DNA of 64,000 nucleotides from Flavobacteriales bacterium (GTDB lineage Bacteria; Bacteroidota; Bacteroidia; CAIKAF01): NCBI GenBank assembly GCA_018401695.1, contig JAGYKD010000001.1, positions 1,490,016 to 1,554,015 of the forward strand, read 5' to 3'. Shown piece by piece: positions 27,802 to 36,045 of this stretch (position 1 is its first letter; each line of letters starts with the position of its first letter). The notes under the pieces were generated by a model. It saw only the letters and a program-made list of their open reading frames with translations, ran no database searches and was not told where the DNA came from. The position numbers and the translations under genes were made by a program.

Positions 27802-29331
27802 ATGGCCTCTAGGGTTTATTTACGAAAGCAACGCTGGAAAGTGTGGCTTGGCATTGCCGCCGGGGTAATCGTGGTGGCTGTGGTGCTCTACACCAACTAC
27901 CTGGTGGGGCTCATTGCCAAAGAGGAGCAACAAAAGGTAGAACTTTGGGCCTCTGCCATTAAAAACCGCGCCGAATTGCTGCGCAAAACCAAAAGCTTGT
28001 TTAAAGCCTTTGAGGCGGAGGATAGAAAAAACATTCGCCTTTGGGCCGATGCCAGCCTCTATTTTGTCCAATCCGAAGACAGCCAAGGCGAAAACCTGTA
28101 TTTCCCAACACGAATCATGGCCAACAATACCAATATTCCGGTCATTATTGCCAATGGGGAGGATAAGGTGCTCTTTGTGAATAATTACCCCGAAGCACAA
28201 AGCCAAGACTCCGGCTTTATGCAAACAGAGCTCCAACGACTTAAGGAAAAAAACGAGGCCATAGATGTTTCTTATGAGGTGTTTGGCCAGGTGCAAGAGC
28301 AATATCTGTATTACGACGATAGCCGCATCTATCAAGAATTGAGGGCAACCCTAGACGGTTTGCTTGAGAGCTTTATTTCGGAAACGGTCATTAATGCCGC
28401 CTCTGTTCCGGTAGTGTTCACTACCCCACAGATGGATACGCTATTGGCTTCAGGTAATTTGGAAGAACTGCCCGAGGAACTGCAAAACAACCCCAAACGC
28501 TTGTTGTTTTACATGAGCACCTTCAATCGAATGCAGGTGGAGCTTGGCGATGGACAGCAATACCTTATTTTTTATGAGGATAGTGTGATTTTGTCCAATC
28601 TGCGCATCTTTCCTTTTATTTTTTTAGCGATTGTAGGCATGTTTTTATTCGTGGCCTATTTGCTTTTTAGCTTGGCCCGACGCGGCGAACAAAACCAGGT
28701 TTGGGTGGGCATGAGCAAAGAAACTGCGCACCAACTGGGCACTCCCCTAAGTTCGCTCATGGGCTGGTTGGCCCTGCTCCAAAGCAGAGGGGTGGATCCG
28801 GAGGCCATTCAAGAAATGGAAAGGGACGTGGAGCGCCTCCAAACCGTGGCCGATCGCTTTTCTAAAATTGGTTCAGAACCGGTATTAAAAGTCACCGACT
28901 TGAATGCGTTGGTAAAAGATGTGGCCCGCTATATGCAAGTGCGTACGCGGAGCAGCATTGTAATTAAGTTCGACGGACCGGGCCATGAATTGCCGGTTAA
29001 GCTCAATCGACCCCTATTTGAATGGGTACTCGAAAACCTCATTCGCAACAGCATTGATGCCATTAAAAGCGAAGGGCTGATTCACCTAAGTACGCAAAAG
29101 CATGGCCGAAAAGTGTATTTGGATGTTTTTGACAGCGGCTCGGGAATTCCCCGCAAACGCTGGAAGAGCATTTTTAGACCCGGCTACACGACCAAAAAAC
29201 GGGGTTGGGGACTCGGACTTTCCCTTACCCGAAGGATTGTAGAAACCTACCACAAAGGAAAGATTGCCGTGCGCCAATCCGAGCCGGGCAAAGGAACCAC
29301 CATACGAATTGTAATAGACGAAGCTTCATGA
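27802..29331 (+). CDS. Membrane sensor histidine kinase
   Basis: 509 aa. Two membrane helices (about residues 13-35 and 272-295) bracket an extracytoplasmic sensor domain of about 235 residues. The H-box reads SKETAHQLGTPLSSLMGW near residue 310, the compact type in which no classic HAMP precedes the dimerisation helix. The N-box is LENLIRNSIDAI near 415, G1 DSGSGIP near 450 and G2 GWGLGLSL near 475. A response regulator gene is not adjacent, so this is an orphan kinase. Its stop overlaps the ATG of the following secreted-protein gene. Confidence 0.93.
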   Translation: MASRVYLRKQRWKVWLGIAAGVIVVAVVLYTNYLVGLIAKEEQQKVELWASAIKNRAELLRKTKSLFKAFEAEDRKNIRLWADASLYFVQSEDSQGENLYFPTRIMANNTNIPVIIANGEDKVLFVNNYPEAQSQDSGFMQTELQRLKEKNEAIDVSYEVFGQVQEQYLYYDDSRIYQELRATLDGLLESFISETVINAASVPVVFTTPQMDTLLASGNLEELPEELQNNPKRLLFYMSTFNRMQVELGDGQQYLIFYEDSVILSNLRIFPFIFLAIVGMFLFVAYLLFSLARRGEQNQVWVGMSKETAHQLGTPLSSLMGWLALLQSRGVDPEAIQEMERDVERLQTVADRFSKIGSEPVLKVTDLNALVKDVARYMQVRTRSSIVIKFDGPGHELPVKLNRPLFEWVLENLIRNSIDAIKSEGLIHLSTQKHGRKVYLDVFDSGSGIPRKRWKSIFRPGYTTKKRGWGLGLSLTRRIVETYHKGKIAVRQSEPGKGTTIRIVIDEAS

Positions 29332-30518
29332 AAGCCTTGATTTTCTGTGTCGGGATTTTCTGTAGTTCCCTAGCGGTGAACGCTCAAGGGAACGGTTGCA
29401 CGGATCCCCAGGCCATTAATTTCAATCCGGCGGCCACCGTAAACGATGGCTCCTGCCAGTATGCGCCTACGCAAGCTCAAGCTGCCGTTCATGCGGTATT
29501 GCCGAATTCCTTGAGTGAATTGTCGGGACTCGGTTTTGCCTGCCAAAAACTTTGGGGACACAACGATGGGGGACAGGCTCCGGTGCTTTTTGGTATGGAC
29601 GCTGCTTCCGGAGCGATTTTGGATAGCCTGCCCATTCCTGTGCAACAAATCGATTGGGAGGATGCTTGCGTAGGCCCAAACCACCTATTCATCGGAGATT
29701 TTGGCAACAATACCGGGCAGAGAGACAGCCTGGCGGTGCTTCGAATTCCTTTGCAAGAGCTTTGCCAAAGGCAGGTACTTACGGTGGACACTATAGCTTT
29801 TTCCTATGCCGATCAACCGGGACCCGTAAGCGACCCCAATGGGCACGACAGGGATTGCGAATCTATGGCCTTCTTTAGAGATTCTTTGGTGCTATTGACC
29901 AAGAATCGAAATTCATCCAAGGCCCGTTGGTATCGCTTGCCGGCCATTCCGGGGCACTACGCGCTTTACCCGGTAGACTCCACCGAATTGCAAGGCCAAG
30001 CTACCGGCTTGGATGTTTGGGGCGACAGCCTGCTGGTTTTGGTGGGCTACACACCGCCCATCTTTAGTCCTTTTTTGGTGCTGGGTTTTGATTTTGGTCA
30101 AAACTACCCTTGGCAAGGAAACTGGCGGCGCCTGGATTTGGGAACGGTATTCGACATGGGGCAGTTGGAATCGGTAGTTTTTACCCAAAGCCATCAGCTG
30201 ATGATGGGAAGCGAAGCGGTGGGTACACTCAACCTGCCGCCAAGGTTGTATGCTTTTTCTTTGGCGCCTTATGTGTCTCCCGCTTTGTCTCTGGAATCTG
30301 TGCAAACGAGTGAAGAAGCCATCCATTGTGCGGCCAAGGATTCTTTTTGGCACTTGCGTGCATTCCAGGAGGGACAACTGCAGTTGTTTGACCTAAGCGG
30401 CCGTAGTTTGGGGAATTATGGGGTGCACGCTCAACAAAACCTGCAGTTTCCTGTAGCATCTGAGGTACTGCTGTGGCATTTGAACGGGCAGCGGGGCAAG
30501 TGTTTGGCCAATCCCTAA
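29328..30518 (+). CDS. Secreted protein with a GCTDPxAxNFxPxA domain and a predicted propeller
   Basis: 396 aa from the ATG at 29328, which overlaps the kinase stop (ATGA). A signal peptide ends near AVNAQ. Residues 23-43 carry the short Cys-bounded repeat GCTDPQAINFNPAATVNDGS common in Bacteroidota surface proteins and possibly calcium-binding. The remainder has repeated beta-strand blades resembling a six- or seven-bladed propeller (for example GHDRDCESMAFFRDSLVLL). The last 40 residues (LQLFDLSGRSLGN onward) look like a shortened T9SS type A sorting domain. Coupling to the kinase suggests it could provide or sense the signal; that is inference. Confidence 0.83.
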   Translation: MKALIFCVGIFCSSLAVNAQGNGCTDPQAINFNPAATVNDGSCQYAPTQAQAAVHAVLPNSLSELSGLGFACQKLWGHNDGGQAPVLFGMDAASGAILDSLPIPVQQIDWEDACVGPNHLFIGDFGNNTGQRDSLAVLRIPLQELCQRQVLTVDTIAFSYADQPGPVSDPNGHDRDCESMAFFRDSLVLLTKNRNSSKARWYRLPAIPGHYALYPVDSTELQGQATGLDVWGDSLLVLVGYTPPIFSPFLVLGFDFGQNYPWQGNWRRLDLGTVFDMGQLESVVFTQSHQLMMGSEAVGTLNLPPRLYAFSLAPYVSPALSLESVQTSEEAIHCAAKDSFWHLRAFQEGQLQLFDLSGRSLGNYGVHAQQNLQFPVASEVLLWHLNGQRGKCLANP

Positions 30519-31036
30519 GCCTTGTTTTTAAGCACCGGAACGGTAGAGCAAGGCTCGCCGTACATAAGGCTTTTTACTTTAGGCGCAAGTAAGTTCACCA
30601 GAGCGGCGTAAGCCTCTGTGGGAACTTTTCCGCTTCCACAACCTTTTACCACCACCCGCGCTTTTTGGAGTTGGGCATCTTCTTGCGCAACCTTGGTGCT
30701 AAGCGCCTCAAGGAAGAGTCGGGTGTACAGTTCTTTGGGATGGGCCATGTGGGCCGAAATACCGGCAACATGTGCATCGCGTACCAGCCACATCCAGCTC
30801 CATTGGGGAACAATGGCCTCGGTGGAGCAATACATGGCTACCTGGCTTCCCTCGTAATTTTTCCAATCTATCTTGGCCAATTGCTCTTTAAAATAGCTTT
30901 CCCGGAGCAGAAGTCCATGCTCTAAGAGCTCGGCCATATCCAATTCCTTGATTTGAGGCATAGGAACCCATTGCTCGAGGTCAATGGTTAGAATGCCGCT
31001 TTCGGCTACTTTATTTTTGATGGGCAAAGAATCCAT
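30515..31036 (-). CDS. DUF2480 family protein
   Basis: 173 aa from the ATG at 31036. It matches the Bacteroidota-restricted DUF2480 family in length and in the segments LTIDLEQW, MPQIKELDMAELL and VVVKGCGSGKVP. The function is unknown; the cytoplasm is the likely location, since no signal is present. The longer upstream frame runs through a GC-rich repeat and is rejected. Its stop overlaps the stop of the convergent secreted-protein gene. Confidence 0.87.
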   Translation of the reverse strand: MDSLPIKNKVAESGILTIDLEQWVPMPQIKELDMAELLEHGLLLRESYFKEQLAKIDWKNYEGSQVAMYCSTEAIVPQWSWMWLVRDAHVAGISAHMAHPKELYTRLFLEALSTKVAQEDAQLQKARVVVKGCGSGKVPTEAYAALVNLLAPKVKSLMYGEPCSTVPVLKNKA

Positions 31037-31079
31037 AACATGCTTTTTAAGAGGATTTTGGCTTAGGGATGGGAGCGGA

Positions 31080-31210
31080 AAGCCGCCCTGAGGGCTGTGT
31101 ATTTGTTGGGAGGTATGCCGGAGGTGGCGCGCAGCAAACCCCCGGCATGCCCCCAACAAAACAAAGGGCGATGGGCGCCTTGGAACGGACAGCCCGGCCG
31201 CAGGCAAGCC
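31080..31210 (-). repeat. GC-rich hairpin repeat, type D
   Basis: TTTGTTGGG and CCCAACAAA (31103-31160) form an outer stem that continues as ATGCCGG with CCGGCAT. On the minus strand the inner part reads TGCGCGCCACCTCCGG, similar to TGCGCTCCACGTCCGG in the 11.1-kb copy. It fills the 175-bp gap between the DUF2480 and YqeY-like genes, in which no gene is seen. Confidence 0.55.
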
Positions 31211-31211
31211 C

Positions 31212-31664
31212 CTAACTATTCAACAATTCCTTTACCATTTGGGCAATACGAGCGCCTTCGGCTTGGCCTTTCAACTTTTGGTTGGCCTGTCCCATAACTT
31301 TGCCCATATCGCAGGGGCCGCTTGCTCCCAAATTGTCTATAAGGGTTTGAATTTCTGCACGGAGGGCTTCGTCGGACAGCTGAGCCGGCAAATACACTTC
31401 AATGGCCTCCATTTGTTGCTTTTCTTCTTGGGCAAGGTCTTCGCGGTTTTGCGCCACGTAAAGTTCATAAGATTCCTTACGCTGTTTTACCAAGCGTTGG
31501 AGCAGGGCAATTTCTTGTTCGTTGCTAAGGCCTTGGTCGCCGCCTTTTTCGGTTTTGGCCAGCAAAATTGCCGACTTAACGGCGCGCAAAGCGGCAAGTT
31601 TTTGGCTGTCCTTGGCCTTCATGGCCTCCTTGATGTCTTGATTTATGGTGTTTTCTAAGCTCAT
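31212..31664 (-). CDS. GatB/YqeY domain protein
   Basis: 150 aa. It has the YqeY fold, related to the tRNA-binding C-terminal domain of GatB; the precise role is unknown. Typical segments are the N-terminal AMKAKDSQKLAALRAVKSA, LVKQRKESYELY near residue 55 and GPCDMGKVMGQANQKLKG near 110. It is cytoplasmic. A TAACTTTG box lies 13 nt upstream of its ATG and overlaps the stop codon of the Dph6-like gene, so it may be expressed separately from that gene. Confidence 0.9.
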   Translation of the reverse strand: MSLENTINQDIKEAMKAKDSQKLAALRAVKSAILLAKTEKGGDQGLSNEQEIALLQRLVKQRKESYELYVAQNREDLAQEEKQQMEAIEVYLPAQLSDEALRAEIQTLIDNLGASGPCDMGKVMGQANQKLKGQAEGARIAQMVKELLNS

Positions 31665-31677
31665 GTCTGTTTTTTTA

Positions 31678-31685
31678 CAAAGTTA
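31678..31685 (-). promoter_or_regulatory. -7 element TAACTTTG upstream of the yqeY-like gene
   Basis: A perfect TAnnTTTG match on the minus strand, 13 nt from the ATG. It overlaps the last codon and stop of the upstream gene. Confidence 0.55.
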
Positions 31686-32408
31686 GGGATTCTGTTGGCT
31701 TGCGCTAAGAGGCAACAAGTCTATGAATTGCATGCGCACCGGCTCCAAATGCGCGTTGGGCGCCGGGTATTCCCGCATAACTTTTTGGCCCAAACCCATC
31801 GCAATGGGGGAGCTAAAGGCCGGCATATCGTAAACAAAGCTGTGAAACTCTCCGTTTTCGCCGCAGGGGTCTGCATTGGGTGGAAAATGGGGCAGGGCAT
31901 CCTCCAGGTCCAGGCCAAGGCAGATTTCGGGCAAGCGATTGCGCATAATGCAATTGATTTTTGCTCGAATTTTTCCCGGCCCAATTTGCTGCGCCAAGCT
32001 TGCGGTGTTTTGATGCCATAGCGGAAACACGGCCTCCAGGCCATGCGGCGTCAATTGGGATTCGCGGAATGCCCTGAGCTCTTCCAAAAAAATATCGCCA
32101 AAAACTATGGCCTTTACACCTTCTTGAGCTAAGGCTTGGTAATGCATGTCCATTTGTTTTTGGTAGGCTTGGTTGTCCGGCAAGTCCGGAAGTTCTATCG
32201 CCCGCAAGGGGACGCCGAGGCGTTGGGCCTGTTGTTCCACCAAATCCAAACCTGTGCCATGCATGCTCACGCGTTGGGTGGATTGCTGGTAGGTAGTAAT
32301 AAGGCATACCGGGGGTGGAAAACCTTGAACTAAAAGTGTTTGAAGGGCCAGTGCGGCATCTTTTCCGCTGCTCCAGTGCAGGGCGTAGGGTCCCAAGGGA
32401 ATGTTCAT
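31683..32408 (-). CDS. Diphthine-ammonia ligase-like ATP pyrophosphatase (Dph6/DUF71 family)
   Basis: 241 aa from the ATG at 32408. The PP-loop LHWSSGKDAALAL at residues 8-20 marks an adenine nucleotide alpha-hydrolase. VFGDIFLEELRAFRE near 115 and CGENGEFHSFVYDMPAF near 195 are the conserved motifs of the Dph6/DUF71 family. Bacteria lack diphthamide, so the actual amidation substrate is unknown. The start is fixed by a TACCTTTG box 4 nt upstream; the longer frame (to 32498) would include that box. Confidence 0.88.
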   Translation of the reverse strand: MNIPLGPYALHWSSGKDAALALQTLLVQGFPPPVCLITTYQQSTQRVSMHGTGLDLVEQQAQRLGVPLRAIELPDLPDNQAYQKQMDMHYQALAQEGVKAIVFGDIFLEELRAFRESQLTPHGLEAVFPLWHQNTASLAQQIGPGKIRAKINCIMRNRLPEICLGLDLEDALPHFPPNADPCGENGEFHSFVYDMPAFSSPIAMGLGQKVMREYPAPNAHLEPVRMQFIDLLPLSASQQNP

Positions 32409-32412
32409 AACA

Positions 32413-32420
32413 CAAAGGTA
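32413..32420 (-). promoter_or_regulatory. -7 element TACCTTTG abutting the Dph6-like start
   Basis: A perfect TAnnTTTG match on the minus strand with 4 nt spacing to the ATG; a leaderless message is predicted. Confidence 0.6.
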
Positions 32421-32498
32421 ATGGGTCTTCATGGTTGAAAGAAAACAGACTTGCTTAGCTTTCTTATTTAATTTATATTGCCTGAAAATCAGCCACAA

Positions 32499-33746
32499 AT
32501 GAGAAAACTCGCCTTTGTTTTATTTTTATTCGGAAGCTATGCCTTACAAGCGCAAGGTGTACGTATTGGCACGGGAGGCGGCAGCCCGGATCCCTCGGCA
32601 GGTTTGGAAGTAGATTTTACCAATAAAGGACTTTTATTGCCCAGACTTACCACCGCCCAGCGAAATGCCATTGCCAACCCTGCGGTAGGTTTGGTCATTT
32701 ACAATACCAGCACCCAATGTGTGGAAAGTTATTTTCAAGCCGGATGGCGTAGTTTGGAATGCAATTGCAACAGCTTTCCCAATGTAGGAATACAAGGGGG
32801 GAATACATCGGCGGGATTGAATCAAGGCATTTCTTTTCAACCTACCCAAACCCAACAAGGCTGGACCTATTTATGGCAATTTGCCTCCGGTACGCCCGCT
32901 TCTTCCAGTTTGGCCAACCCTAGCGTCACCTGGTCCAATGCCGGCACCTACGCCGTTGTGTTGACCGTGACCGACGCCAACGGGTGCAGCACCATGGATA
33001 CCGTTAGCGTTACGGTAGCGCAGTGCGGGGTTCAGAATCAAACGCAAACGTTTAATTATACCGGTAATGTACAAACTTGGACCGTGCCTTCTGGAGTTTG
33101 TTCACTCACGGTGGAATGCTGGGGTGCGCAAGGTTGGTCGGGTTCCAATCAAGGAGGACTGGGAGGCTATGCCAAAGCCACTTTTCCGGTGAGCTCCGGA
33201 GAAACGGTATCCATTTATGTAGGTCAGCAAGGGCCTGCGGTTCCTTCCAATAGTTACAGTCAAAATGCCTTTAACGGCGGCGGTCGAGGATATTCTTGGA
33301 ATAGCGCCTCCGAAGCCGGAAGTGGGGGAGGAGCCTCCGATGTAAGACTTGGGGGACAAACCTTAAACCACCGGGTAGTAGTTGCCGGTGGAGGTGGGGG
33401 AGCCACCAACAACGGGGGTTGTACAGGAGGGCATGGCGGCGGCCTAACCGGAGGAAGCGCCGGCTGTACCGGCTACGGAACATCGACAGGTGGTACCCAA
33501 AGCGCAGGCGGTACCGGAGGTCAAAACGGCAGTTTTGGTCTGGGTGGTGATGCGAATAGCGGAGTGACCGTAGGCTGGGTAGGCGGCGGTGGCGGTGGTT
33601 GGTATGGCGGCGCCTGCGGCTTTTCTCATCAAGGCGGCGCCGGCGGCTCTTCTTATACCGGGGGACACGGAAGCTATCAAACCTCCAACACCACCAATAC
33701 CGCAGGGCAAAAGAGCGGGAATGGACAAGTCATTCTCTCTTGGTGA
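32499..33746 (+). CDS. Secreted protein with PKD-like and glycine-rich domains
   Basis: 415 aa from the ATG at 32499. A signal peptide ends near ALQAQ. Residues 20-85 resemble the short adhesin-like N-terminal region often found in Bacteroidota (GLLLPRLTTAQRNAI). A PKD-type domain covers about 95-170 (GTYAVVLTVTDANGC). The remaining 240 residues form a Gly-rich domain of the type found in animal ALK receptors and some bacterial surface proteins, with many GG pairs and paired Cys. No T9SS sorting domain is visible at the C-terminus, so the route to the surface is unclear. A structural or adhesive role is likely. Confidence 0.85.
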   Translation: MRKLAFVLFLFGSYALQAQGVRIGTGGGSPDPSAGLEVDFTNKGLLLPRLTTAQRNAIANPAVGLVIYNTSTQCVESYFQAGWRSLECNCNSFPNVGIQGGNTSAGLNQGISFQPTQTQQGWTYLWQFASGTPASSSLANPSVTWSNAGTYAVVLTVTDANGCSTMDTVSVTVAQCGVQNQTQTFNYTGNVQTWTVPSGVCSLTVECWGAQGWSGSNQGGLGGYAKATFPVSSGETVSIYVGQQGPAVPSNSYSQNAFNGGGRGYSWNSASEAGSGGGASDVRLGGQTLNHRVVVAGGGGGATNNGGCTGGHGGGLTGGSAGCTGYGTSTGGTQSAGGTGGQNGSFGLGGDANSGVTVGWVGGGGGGWYGGACGFSHQGGAGGSSYTGGHGSYQTSNTTNTAGQKSGNGQVILSW

Positions 33747-33758
33747 GGCCCTTTTTTG

Positions 33759-33766
33759 TAAATTTG
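33759..33766 (+). promoter_or_regulatory. -7 element TAAATTTG abutting the lemA start
   Basis: A perfect TAnnTTTG match, 4 nt before the ATG at 33771 and about 13 nt after the stop of the previous gene. It predicts a leaderless transcript of the lemA-TPM operon. Confidence 0.62.
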
Positions 33767-33770
33767 CACC

Positions 33771-34367
33771 ATGAAAACTTCGAATATTGTACTCATTGTA
33801 GTCGGAATCTTGCTCCTCATCGTGGGTTGGACCGGTTGCGGCAAATACAACACCATAATAACCAAACAGGAAGCCACCAAAAAGGCATGGGCGCAGGTAG
33901 AAAACGTATACCAACGTCGCATGGACCTCATTCCCAATTTGGTGAACACCGTTAAAGGAGCAGCGGATTTTGAAAAAACCACCCTGACTCAAGTGGTAGA
34001 GGCTCGTGCCAAGGCTACCCAAATGACCGTAGATGCCAGCAAATTGAGCCCGGATCAAATCAAAGCCTTTCAATCTTCTCAAGGAGAATTATCCCAAGCC
34101 CTGGGGCGCTTGATGGTGGTCGCCGAACAGTATCCACAGCTCAGGGCCACCGAGGCCTTTCGCGATTTGCAAGTGCAATTGGAAGGAACCGAGAACCGCA
34201 TAACGGTGGAGCGGCAAAAGTTCAACGACATCGTTGGAGAGTACAATACCTACATCAAGCGCTTTCCCAACAATATATTTGCCGGGATGATGGGCGCCGA
34301 AGAAAAAGGATATTTCGAAATGACCGAAGGTGCCGATGTAGCTCCCGAAGTACAATTCGAGTTTTAA
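33771..34367 (+). CDS. LemA family protein
   Basis: 198 aa. One N-terminal membrane helix (residues 5-25) is followed by a four-helix cytoplasmic or periplasmic domain. Conserved LemA segments are AWAQVENVYQRRMDLIPNLV near residue 40, AEQYPQLRATEAFRDLQ near 120 and VGEYNTYIKRFPNNIFAG near 155. The biochemical function of the family is unsettled. It begins a three-gene operon with two TPM-domain genes, a widely conserved grouping in Bacteroidota. Confidence 0.94.
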   Translation: MKTSNIVLIVVGILLLIVGWTGCGKYNTIITKQEATKKAWAQVENVYQRRMDLIPNLVNTVKGAADFEKTTLTQVVEARAKATQMTVDASKLSPDQIKAFQSSQGELSQALGRLMVVAEQYPQLRATEAFRDLQVQLEGTENRITVERQKFNDIVGEYNTYIKRFPNNIFAGMMGAEEKGYFEMTEGADVAPEVQFEF

Positions 34368-34369
34368 TT

Positions 34370-34825
34370 ATGCCGAAAACTTTTTTTAGCGAACAAGAAC
34401 AAGAAACCATTATTGAAGCCATCGGTAAGGCAGAGTCCCAAACCAATGGCGAAATCCGAGTGCACCTCGAAGCCAACTGTTCCGGTGATGCCTACGAAGA
34501 AGCGGTAGACTGGTTTGGTAAATTGGGCATGCACGAAACCGACGCCCGCAATGGGGTGCTGATTTTTGTGGCCTACCAAGACCACAAACTGGCCATTGTA
34601 GGCGACAAAGGCATCCACGAAAAAGTGGGCGATAATTTTTGGCAAGCCGAGAAGGACCTGATGGTGGAGTACTTTAAGCAGGGAAAATATACCGAAGGCT
34701 TGTGTTTGGCCATTCGCGATGTGGGCGAAAAGCTTCAAGCCTTTTTCCCAAAGACAAAAAACAACCCCAACGAACTCTCCGACGACCTTTCGTTCGGCAA
34801 ACCCGAAGGAGGTTCCGATGACTAA
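34370..34825 (+). CDS. TPM-domain protein without a signal peptide
   Basis: 151 aa. A TPM (YgcG/TLP18.3/Psb32/MOLO-1) domain fills most of the chain: GEIRVHLEANCSGDAYEEA near residue 25, NGVLIFVAYQDHKLAIVGD near 60 and GKYTEGLCLAIRDVG near 107. No signal peptide or membrane segment is seen, so it is expected in the cytoplasm, unlike the following TPM protein. Some plant relatives have been reported as phosphatases. It lies 2 nt after lemA, and the next gene starts inside its last codons. Confidence 0.88.
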   Translation: MPKTFFSEQEQETIIEAIGKAESQTNGEIRVHLEANCSGDAYEEAVDWFGKLGMHETDARNGVLIFVAYQDHKLAIVGDKGIHEKVGDNFWQAEKDLMVEYFKQGKYTEGLCLAIRDVGEKLQAFFPKTKNNPNELSDDLSFGKPEGGSDD

Positions 34826-35583
34826 ATGGCGCTTACTTAGTATTCTCTTTCTATGGGCCTTTGCCGGCGGATTGCCAGCCAAGCAAATACCCACAAAAGA
34901 AAAAAAGCTGGTCTATGACTTTTCCGGAGTGCTCAGCACCAACCAGATAAAAAGCCTGGAACAAAAGCTTGTACAGTTCTCGGACAGCAGCTCCAACCAA
35001 ATTGCGGTGGTGTTGGACACCTAGTTTGGAGGGCGAAGATGCCTTCGACTATAGTCTGCGCATTGCCGAGGCCTGGGGCATTGGCTCGGGCGAAAAAAAC
35101 AATGGCGTATTGCTCTATGCGGCCATGCAAGACAGGGAAGTGCGCATACAGGTTGGCTATGGCCTGGAGGGCGCCATTCCGGATGCCCTGGCAAAACGGA
35201 TTATCGAACGGCATATCGTACCCAATTTTAAACAGAGCCGGTACTATGAGGGGGTGAATGAGGCGGTGGATGCGCTCATGGCTGCTTCCCGCGGCGAGTA
35301 CGAAGCCGAACTTACTGGGGCCGAAAAACGCGACAAATACATGCCTTTAGTGCTGCTTTTGGTAGTTATTGCCTTTTTGGTTGGCGGCTTCTTTTTTGGC
35401 CGGAACAACAAACGTGGCGGCGGCAAAGGCGGCGGTTTCCGGGGTGGAGGACCTATTTTTTGGGGCACAACGCTGGGCGGCGGCGGCTTTAGTGGCGGCG
35501 GAGGCTTCGGCGGCGGTGGTGGCGGCTTCGGCGGCTTTGGCGGCGGAAGCTTTGGCGGCGGCGGCGCCGGCGGTTCCTGGTAG
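34818..35583 (+). pseudogene. Exported TPM-domain (YgcG-like) protein, frameshifted
   Basis: The ATG at 34818 overlaps the previous stop. The first 68 codons give a signal peptide and the start of a TPM domain (VYDFSGVLSTNQI), then a TAG at 35022. Reading continues in the next frame with SLEGEDAFDYSLRIAEAWG. A single extra base, most simply the T at 35022 (ACC-T-AGT), restores a 254-aa protein with the complete TPM domain, a membrane helix (around 175-195) and a Gly-rich tail ending in GGW-like repeats, the normal YgcG layout. It could be a real mutation or a sequencing or assembly error, since the rest of the gene is intact. Confidence 0.85.
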
Positions 35584-35599
35584 TATTTTTTGGTTTTTT

Positions 35600-35620
35600 G
35601 GGCGCCTCATCCGTCTCCGG
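35600..35620 (+). repeat. Short repeat shared with the island borders
   Basis: GGGCGCCTCATCCGTCTCCG occurs here, at 36466 (one change) and at 47916, each time in a GC-rich gap. Here it is followed by a different sequence, so this copy is only the outermost part of the longer border repeat. The gap 35584-35763 holds nothing else recognisable apart from a promoter-like box. Confidence 0.6.
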
Positions 35621-35751
35621 ATACCTCGGGGCCGGCTAAGGTATTTGTTTGGAAAGGCGTCCAGAGGGGCGGATTCGGGATTGCCGCTTGAATAGCTCGG
35701 GGGATTAGGCAAACCCACGGTAGCGCCAAGGATGCGCCTTTGAAAAAAGTT

Positions 35752-35759
35752 TATCTTTA
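35752..35759 (+). promoter_or_regulatory. Near-consensus -7 element TATCTTTA abutting the mntA start
   Basis: Seven of eight positions match TAnnTTTG, with 4 nt spacing to the ATG at 35764. Confidence 0.42.
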
Positions 35760-35763
35760 AGTC

Positions 35764-36045
35764 ATGATAACTCCACAACAGGAATTCATCATTAAAACGG
35801 TTACCCAAAGGGTAAATCCCACCCTTGTTGGTGTGTTTGGCTCCTATGCGCGTGGAGAAGAAAATAAAAACAGTGATCTTGACATTCTTATTGACTTTGA
35901 TAGTAAGGTTAATCTTCTTGAGATAATTGGTTTGGAGCAAGAGCTTTCCGAACTGCTTGGCATTAAGGTGGACTTGGTTACTTTGCGCTCGATTAATCCA
36001 TCCCTCAAACCATATATTGAATCGGATTTGATTAGGTTGGTATGA
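35764..36045 (+). CDS. mntA: MNT-type nucleotidyltransferase antitoxin, copy 1
   Basis: 93 aa. A minimal nucleotidyltransferase with the signature GVFGSYARGE and the metal-binding Asp pair in SDLDILIDF. In the MntA/HepT toxin-antitoxin system the MNT protein adenylylates the HEPN toxin and so disarms it. The stop overlaps the HEPN ATG (ATGA). A second MNT-HEPN pair lies at 48717-49341, on the far side of the island. Symbol given from gene order and motif. Confidence 0.9.
   Translation: MITPQQEFIIKTVTQRVNPTLVGVFGSYARGEENKNSDLDILIDFDSKVNLLEIIGLEQELSELLGIKVDLVTLRSINPSLKPYIESDLIRLV

Noticed and set aside
31037-31207. N-terminal 57-residue extension of the DUF2480 gene
   Set aside because: It is encoded by the type D hairpin repeat, and family similarity starts at the ATG at 31036.
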